DNA of 60,000 nucleotides from Acanthaster planci (taxonomy: Eukaryota; Echinodermata; Asteroidea; Valvatida; Acanthasteridae), in the NCBI RefSeq assembly GCF_001949145.1, contig NW_019091424.1, positions 893,069 to 953,068 of the forward strand, in the 5' to 3' direction. Shown here one piece after another: positions 54,401-60,000 of the stretch; position 1 is the stretch's first letter, and every line of letters begins with the position of its first letter. The notes below the pieces were generated by a model. It was not told where the DNA came from and did no database searches. It saw only the letters and a list, made by a program, of their open reading frames with translations. The translations under genes and the position numbers were made by a program.

Positions 54401-55787
54401 AGTATTTGCTGTTTCAAAGTATCAGCCATCAGGATAAAGGTCGTTTTTCGAGCGATATGATGTCGCCCATATGTCGCTGGTGATGCGCTGGTACTATGAA
54501 CCTGCGTTTCGTTTGTGAACGTTTGCCGTCACGAAGGCAGCTTTATCTCAACTGTGCTCTTCAATCTACCTAGCTGTAGACTGAGGAAATGGCAAAGGCT
54601 ACTTCTAATTGCAAAAATTACGTCATGAAAAGATCGGTTTTCTGTGAGGTTAGTCGGTGTCCCCTTCGTGAGGAGCTGTCATGACAAATCTCCCTTGATT
54701 GGCCAGCCCCACTTCACCGACAACGGCATGAAGCAACCGAGCCTTCTGGTGATGCCTAGGGGTCAGGAATTCACTCGACACCGGTGGAAACTGTGCTAAT
54801 GGTGAAATGCTTCCCCGGATTTCCATATTGCCGATGAAACCGTAGTTTCAGACATAACGAGAACTACCACGACCCAAATTTGGGTACTAATTGGAAAGTG
54901 TAAAGTGACTCATATTTTGCATCTGATGGTTAACTGATAAGTGAATGCTGATAAGTGACATCAATGACAGTAGAACCTCTGCCGCCCTTCTCTCTCAGAC
55001 ATCCACTGAAAGGCTCCCGTGCTGTTAATTTTGTTGTTGCTCTATTGTTATTACTGTTAATTGTTTTGGTTTGCCACTGTCATAATAATCCGGTCAATTG
55101 CATTGCTTCTTAATCTTAAAGTTAAACTTGGAAACTGCAATTATCCCAGTGGTTAATTCGTCAACATGATCAATGTATGTCCCATAATAAAAAAAAGCCT
55201 TTTCAACGAGCAATACAAACCAAACAATCATAACGTGGTTAGTGAATTCCAAATCTATAAGACGGCGTCCGAGAGATTACGGTGCCTGTCTCAAGCACAA
55301 TGTAAAGCTATCCTTGAGGTTTGATGTACGTTTCAAAGGGACCGCAAAAAATCTGCGTTTATTTTAAACGATATCATATCTAAACAAAAGTTTTCTGGTT
55401 AGTCTATCGTTCTTCTTGTTAAGTGGAACACAGTGCAATAGCGGCGAATCTTCAATCGGACAAAACCATTTTTTTTTTCAAACTGACCCTTTTCCACCGT
55501 AAATTACTGTGATACAAATCACACTTATGAAGCCTTCAATATGGCAAAATTCATCCTTGCTCAACAAATTCGGATTTTAGTCCCAAAATACGTGTGAGGA
55601 CATTGAATTTCCTTTTGAGTGATACATTTTGGGTTGTCACTGACTGTTAGGCTTCAACTTTAATAATTGTTTTGATAATAATTGTTTTTCCAGTAAGGTA
55701 CTCACCAGAACTTGCGGTAAGAAAACAGCACACCACAAAACCAGCCGTAATCAGTGATATTGCTCCTCGGTTAACAAAGGTAAGCAT
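42500..55787 (-). CDS. Relaxin-receptor-like LGR: 2 LDLa, LRRNT, 10 LRR, 7TM (complete, 15 exons, 777 aa)
   Basis: A G-protein-coupled receptor of the RXFP1/2-like (type C LGR) class, expected at the plasma membrane and to bind a relaxin/insulin-like peptide. Exons: 55787-55706 (signal peptide), 53834-53712 and 52990-52865 (one LDLa each, six Cys, CDGAKDCAGGDDE and CDGTDDCPGHGDE), 52380-52280 (LRRNT, CPPQCLC), 51947-51892, 51029-50958, 49792-49721, 49583-49512, 48578-48507, 46500-46429, 45521-45450, 44987-44916, 44613-44533, 44149-44078 (ten LRRs; most exons 72 bp, phase 2), 43688-42500 (hinge and 7TM, residues 382-777). Motifs: hinge DDHRLCC; TM1 GNVFVIF; TM2 LAVADLLMGIYMVMIGSADL; DRF at 522-524; TM6 DFACWMPI; TM7 ILPINSSINPYLYTI. 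All junctions are phase-consistent and the total is 2,334 bp. Human RXFP1 and RXFP2 have one LDLa and about 755 aa; a second LDLa and a longer second extracellular loop (residues about 556-612, sequon N596-L-T) are the differences. The GRL101 group, with many LDLa modules, is the main alternative. Confidence 0.92.
45760..45830 (+). repeat. Dispersed repeat R1 (copy d, left part)
   Basis: GCAGCACCAAGAGAGGGCGC followed by GAATATCTTAGCAACAGCGG. Only the left third is present. Lies in an LGR intron between LRR exons 10 and 11. Confidence 0.55.
46117..46250 (+). repeat. Dispersed repeat R1 (copy e)
   Basis: CTTTGGTGGGAACTGCACTT, CGCTGGTTCACAAACGGCTA, CGAAATGCACGCGTTACGGT and TTTTCAACCAATCAGTGAGT, in the same order as copies a and c. 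About 290 bp from copy d in the same orientation; the two may be one element split by an insertion. Confidence 0.7.
47090..47535. repeat. 88-bp tandem repeat, 5 copies, with 176-bp higher-order pattern
   Basis: CAGAATTG recurs at 47103, 47191, 47279 and 47367, with a variant at 47455: a period of exactly 88 bp. Variants alternate (ACGTATTTCTGCAG, then ACGCATTCCTGCAG, then again), so pairs of units seem to have been duplicated together. It lies in the LGR intron between LRR exons 9 and 10. Confidence 0.92.
52421..52480. repeat. Left end of a GTGTTGTATTC-family element
   Basis: GTGTTGTATTCGAGTCTATC and ACGAGTCTC match the left termini at 6521 and 58021. No matching right end found within 400 bp. 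It starts about 40 bp upstream of LGR exon 4 in that gene's direction. Confidence 0.5.
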
Positions 55788-57706
55788 AGTGCCAGACGCG
55801 TCCTTACAAAGGGCAGGCAGCATTTGAAGGTTAGCGGTACGAGGGTCACGACGCTGACTCGTCTCCGGTGCTGCACACGGCGAACGGTTCCTCCCGACGG
55901 AAGCGGAGATGACTGGAGCAGACTGCTTGGTATATTACGGCCTGGAGTGACAGAAAACCTCTCAGGAAACTCCCCACACGACACTTGCGGGTTTTTATTA
56001 AGCTGTCACGGATCTGCCGGCAAGTGGCTCTACCTACGGCTATTCTGTGTGCGATAGTTAGTGTATGACTGTGAGATTGCGGTGACGCTACCCAGGCTCT
56101 GAATTACATGTAGGCCTAGTTGTAACCCTAAAGAAACCTGGACATTTTTATCTGTGAGGTTGCCCACCTAATCAAAATAACAAATTTTTGCAAGGCCGAA
56201 TAGGAAACTGCATCAATCCTTTTGTCTGCAAGCTTTAGCTTTGTCTGCCAGCATTCGGCCAAGTCGGCCAACGTTGCATCAGTTGTCTCGCGAGGGCGCT
56301 ACATGGCCACTTTGTTCGCCTCCTCCAGTCGCCCGTTTCACATTCGCCGTGACCGCCAATCTCTTTCAATTTCAGGGAAAAGGAAAGCATCGCAGGTGCT
56401 ATGACATTCCGGGCGAATTTTCGGCGTGTAAGACTGGCACCAACTTCCTGCCACATAGCGGCATATGAGTTCTTCCCTGGGCCATTGAATATTTTCTCTC
56501 TGTAAAATTTAGGAACACTAACTTGCACGAGATTTCCTGGAGTCATTCTTTGGGTGGGATACGGCCGACAATGCGAGCAAATAACACGCAACATACCTCA
56601 AAGAGTTAACCACTTGTATACCTGCACTCTTTGAATTTGCTGTTAGATTGACGTTGGGGCTCAATCGTGTAGAGGAAGCGTAGGCGTTTTGCCCTGCGCA
56701 GCAAAACATACGCAATGCTATCGCCCCAGGTAAACCTTTGCATATGTACTGGCCTACCAACATTAATTCCTTCCTTGTGCCTCTTTGAAACACTAAGTTT
56801 GGAAACCGTACGTGACCTGCATTTGTCTTCGAAACTGTTACGGATGCTACTAAGCATTTCCCACCCCTGCATCTCTAAGTCTAGACCAAATACTTCCGAA
56901 CTGTGCCAGTATGGTGGAGGACTCTTGATATGTTTCACCCTATCAAACGGCATATTAGGCGTCTGCGATTATTTTTGGTGGCTGGAGTGCGTGCGGACAT
57001 AAATAGTCCGCGCCGGAAAATTACGTCTGGCTCTTGGATCAGTAGAGGCAATGATCCAAATGGAGAATCACTGAAGACAATGTCAACTTAGAGTATAAGG
57101 CCTGACGACTGTTCCATGCGCGAAGTTGGGGAAGCAAAGATTGTACCCAGACATCTAAACTACATGTATTTGGATACCACTAGTCATAGTCAAGCAGCTG
57201 GTCATCACGTACTGTACACCCTTTCGTCACCTCATCATCACAGGAATTGTTTCCCTCTCAAGTCTTTGCCCACCCGTATCACTGTGCGGGTTAAACAAAA
57301 TATGCACGTGTAATGTGATCAGTGCCGATAAAGCGTGAATTTCGCTAAATTGTGAGTTTCGTTAATTACAAATTGCCTAAAAAACGTGCTCAATTGGAGA
57401 AACGAAAAGTGAAGACCTATAGCGAAAATGGACAAAGTAATAACGTTTAGTCTTGAATCGCATCTGCGCACATCATCTTTTTTGTCGCGGTTGAGGACCT
57501 AATGCGGGATGAAAAGGTGCCGTAAATGGTCGTAAATAACTAATAATGCCTACATCTCGGCACACAGCAATGTCGTTTGGATATGGAGGAATGCACTTAA
57601 CCAAGCAGTGTCCGTCTTCGGTTTTCTCAAGTAAATAAAGAGAGGTGGAAATACAACTGCGAGGTTCTGTTGATGCCATCATCACGGTAACGAGTCAGTA
57701 AGCAAA
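55788..57706. other. Upstream region of the LGR, no further gene supported
   Basis: Should hold the LGR promoter and 5' UTR. Two minus-strand open frames of 119 and 115 codons (56235-56594, 56606-56953) show no family motif and no splice links; I leave them unannotated. Confidence 0.5.
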
Positions 57707-57943
57707 ATGACTCATGCACTGTCTGACGCGCGCTCGCCCCAACGCCTGACCTTCACCCCTGATCAGTTCGCATTATCACGCCTTACCATATTTCAGCTCG
57801 AGTTCCGTATTGCTGAATCCATTTTTAGACATCAGAAGCAATTATTAGAGAAACTTCCTCCAGCAATTCAAGACGATATTATTACTAACTTTGGCAGTGG
57901 AGTATTTAACCAACATGTGCAGAGTTATGATGTCGATTTATGA
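57707..57943 (+). CDS. Small ORF, 78 aa, unknown (possible remnant of a gag-like gene)
   Basis: ATG at 57707 in the context AGCAAAATGA, TGA stop after 78 codons. The middle is helical and amphipathic (TIFQLEFRIAESIFRHQKQL, then LEKLPPAIQDDI), more protein-like than the neighbouring random frames. I do not recognise it. A fragment of a retrotransposon structural gene or one exon of a lineage-specific gene are both possible. Confidence 0.3.
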   Translation: MTHALSDARSPQRLTFTPDQFALSRLTIFQLEFRIAESIFRHQKQLLEKLPPAIQDDIITNFGSGVFNQHVQSYDVDL

Positions 57944-58020
57944 CTTTGAAGCTGAATGCCAGATACCACAGTACAACTAGCCTTCAGCAAGATTAATTTG
58001 ATTTGCGAACCCATATGGCA

Positions 58021-58209
58021 GTGTTGTATTCGATTCTAGCACAAGTCCACAGGTCCCTTCCCACAAGCCCAGTCACAAGTCCCTACATAAAGCCAGTCAC
58101 GCGAAATAGGGTGAACAGTGACAAAAGAATGCTTTTGTCATAATTTTATTTCAATTGCTCGTGAATTGGCTTAAGACTGAATGACTTGTGATGGACTCAA
58201 ATACAACAT
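58021..58209. mobile_element. MITE-like element, GTGTTGTATTC family (copy 2, full length)
   Basis: Left GTGTTGTATTCGATTCTAGC and AC, right GTGATGGACTCAAATACAAC and ATT. The interior carries CCCAGTCACAAGTCCC-like words also seen in the copy at 6521-6726. Confidence 0.7.
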
Positions 58210-58499
58210 TGCCCGATTGTCAAATCTTTAAGCTCATTGTCCACTTGATCTTGGTATGGGGTTTTTAAAGCACACGGAATCTACTCCGATTAGCCACCAT
58301 AACAGCGGTAGCACTGCTCTCAATGTACCAGGCAAGATATGGGACGGAGGGGAACCCCCCCTACCTGTTCAATCCCTATACACACTCTAGACTATTGTTA
58401 CCAAACATATCCCCCCTAGAAGTCTGTAAAGAATTCCTGAGATTCCGATAAAACAATGACCAACACAAAGGCGGGGGGGTTCTCTCCGTCCCATATCTT

Positions 58500-58655
58500 G
58501 CTTCAAATGGCACTCAAATGCACATGCTTGACGCACGCGTGCATTTGGCAAACCACGGACCCTTTTGATCGAAGAGGCGTGTAACGCGCGCGTACCACCT
58601 GTCCTGGAGAGTTGCGGCACCTCAGTAATGGCTTCTAATTCTGGTCGACGAATAA
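58500..58655. mobile_element. MITE-like element with CpG-rich core (GCGCGC family, copy 4)
   Basis: GACGCACGCGTGCATTTGGC, AACGCGCGCGTACCACCTGT and CAGTAATGGCTTCTAATTCT correspond in order to the right two thirds of copy 3. The left end is eroded. Confidence 0.7.
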
Positions 58656-59504
58656 CGCTTTAGCAGATGACTCTGCCATGACCAGATTGATTGATTCAGA
58701 CAATGACCTATCAAGAAAGAATCAAATAGTACAACAAGCAATTAAACAAGCGTCCTTGATCACCCGCTCATTTTATCGAGTACAGCAGTACCCCAGACTT
58801 TAATTAAACCTTGCTGTGAGGGATTAATCCAACTCCTCCAGTATTGTGACATGATAATAGCTTTTAGGAACATCCACTCCATTTGCCTTTATTTTGTCTT
58901 CCAAGGGTAATGTGTTGAATGCATCATGACCCAACAGCAATTAGTTGGCAACTACCCATCCTTCTCCAAGAGGGGAAGTACTCCGTTACTACTTCATATA
59001 CTCCCAATTCATCAAATCTGGAGTCTTGACTGATAATCTGCTATTCTGCATTATGACAGAACTTATTTGTGCACCAAGCAAACTTCAGAGAGGTCGAGAG
59101 GTTACATATTGAGCTAATGATTAATGATGCTTGTACTAGTTCAGCGTCCTGGCTTCTTTGACAAATTACGGAAATGAACGGCAGGCAGAAAAGTGAGAAC
59201 TGAGGACTCATACATTTGGCATATCTTTCCAAGAAATGCATAATTTTGTTTTCGTTTCATCACACTGCGCACACAATCCTCAACTTCCGAAGGCTACAGT
59301 TGCACGTAGTTTAGTGATGAACATCTCCCGAAATTCTGATGCTGCTGCAAGCCGTGCTGATGTTTTTTGTTATTAACTGTTTCATGTTGCACATGTTCCC
59401 TACGTCAAGCAGACCGGTACATTCTACTGTCACTGCAGCTTCTCCAACTCAACACAAACTATCATCGGAGTTACGGATCCACGTAGGATTCAGCTCTCCT
59501 GGCA

Positions 59505-60000
59505 TTACACGGGCCAGCCGGGAGGCCGGTTCTTGCGCATGAGGAAGGCTATCCGGCGAGTCATCTCCTGGTTGTAGATGCGACGCATATTCTCGTACTG
59601 CACCCGCTTCCGCTTCTGAAAGGGCTTCTCGTAGTAGCGGCGCCGCCGGACGTCCTCAATGACTCCTTCTTTGTTCAGAGCACTGAAAAAGAACATTGGA
59701 CAGCAATGATCACCTGAAGAACCTCTCCGGGGGGGGGGGGGTTGGAGGGAAGGCACTCGCCAACTAACAAGACAAGTTTTCACCTGATTTGATGTCGAAG
59801 AAACCTGTCTGTCTGCACAAGGGCAGGTACATGTATCACAATCACTGCCTGTCTTGTGAATGGATAACTAAGCCACAGGTGTTTGAAATATTCACCAGTT
59901 ACGCTCAGCAAACCTGACACACAACGTTACTTACTTGTTGAGGGTTCTGTATGCACCATCAACATCACTGTTCTTCACAAACACGGTGCGTGCGATAAAC
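59505..60000 (-). CDS. MRPS21: Mitochondrial ribosomal protein S21 (bS21m), C-terminal two exons; 5' end outside window
   Basis: A component of the mitochondrial small ribosomal subunit, related to bacterial bS21. Exons in the window: 60000-59935 (still open at the window edge) and 59682-59505, joined in phase 2 by GTAAGT and a TTTTTCAG acceptor; stop TAA at 59505. The first piece reads [21 protein letters not shown]. The second includes [35 protein letters not shown] and the end PPGWPV. Family marks are the arginine-rich RRRYYEKP block and the RRIYN.EM..RI.FLMRKNR helix. The vertebrate protein is 87 aa; about 22 residues of N-terminal matching region plus this last exon cover most of it, so only a few N-terminal residues are missing. 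Confidence 0.93.

Larger units (their letters stand above)
57944..59504. other. Intergenic DNA with two MITE-like elements
   Basis: Contains the elements at 58021-58209 and 58500-58655. The 3' UTR of MRPS21 should lie in its right part. No other coding signal seen. Confidence 0.55.

Noticed and set aside
56235-56953. Two minus-strand open frames of 119 and 115 codons
   Set aside because: No recognisable motif, no splice connection to each other or to the LGR; plus-strand frames of similar length overlap them.

Overview
This is a piece of an animal nuclear genome: genes are split by GT-AG introns, RNA-gene-like SINEs and many small inverted-repeat elements fill the non-coding DNA, and the recognisable proteins are metazoan. 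The gene set (RFWD3, YIPF3, MRPS21, a relaxin-type LGR with ten LRRs), the abundance of TACATGTA-like words and the density of MITE-like foldbacks suggest a marine deuterostome invertebrate. An echinoderm is my best guess, but this is inference and no species call is possible.

Layout. 1-114 holds the last 37 codons of an unidentified + strand gene, followed by a poly(A) signal. 3041-10579 (-) is a complete 11-exon RFWD3, an E3 ubiquitin ligase with a degenerate RING, coiled coil and WD40 region; its 3' UTR carries an 88-bp minisatellite. Head-to-head with it, 11931-18487 (+) is a complete 8-exon YIPF3, a Golgi five-span membrane protein of 391 aa, with a 324-bp assembly gap in intron 2. 18.5-25 kb is non-coding with foldback elements. 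25092-26033 (-) is an intronless ORF for a 313-aa type I membrane protein with a C-terminal PDZ ligand; I do not recognise it. 32081-39950 (+) encodes a secreted or surface protein with signal peptide, two LDL-receptor class A (LDLa) modules and a CUB-like exon. Tail-to-tail with it, 42500-55787 (-) is a complete 15-exon relaxin-receptor-like LGR of 777 aa: signal peptide, two LDLa modules, LRRNT, ten LRRs, hinge and 7TM. 59505-60000 (-) holds the last two exons of mitochondrial ribosomal protein S21.

The genes do not form a pathway. RFWD3, YIPF3 and MRPS21 are housekeeping genes. The LDLa/CUB gene and the LGR share the LDLa module with phase-1 exon boundaries, so a shared origin of their N-terminal exons is possible.

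All exon models were built by hand from reading frame, splice sites and phase. In RFWD3, YIPF3 and the LGR every junction is phase-consistent and the total coding length is an exact multiple of three (871, 391 and 777 aa). Much of the rest is repeats: a tRNA-derived SINE family, a 367-bp MITE present twice at identical length, several other inverted-repeat families, elements with telomere-like termini, and 88-bp, 54-bp and 21-bp tandem arrays.
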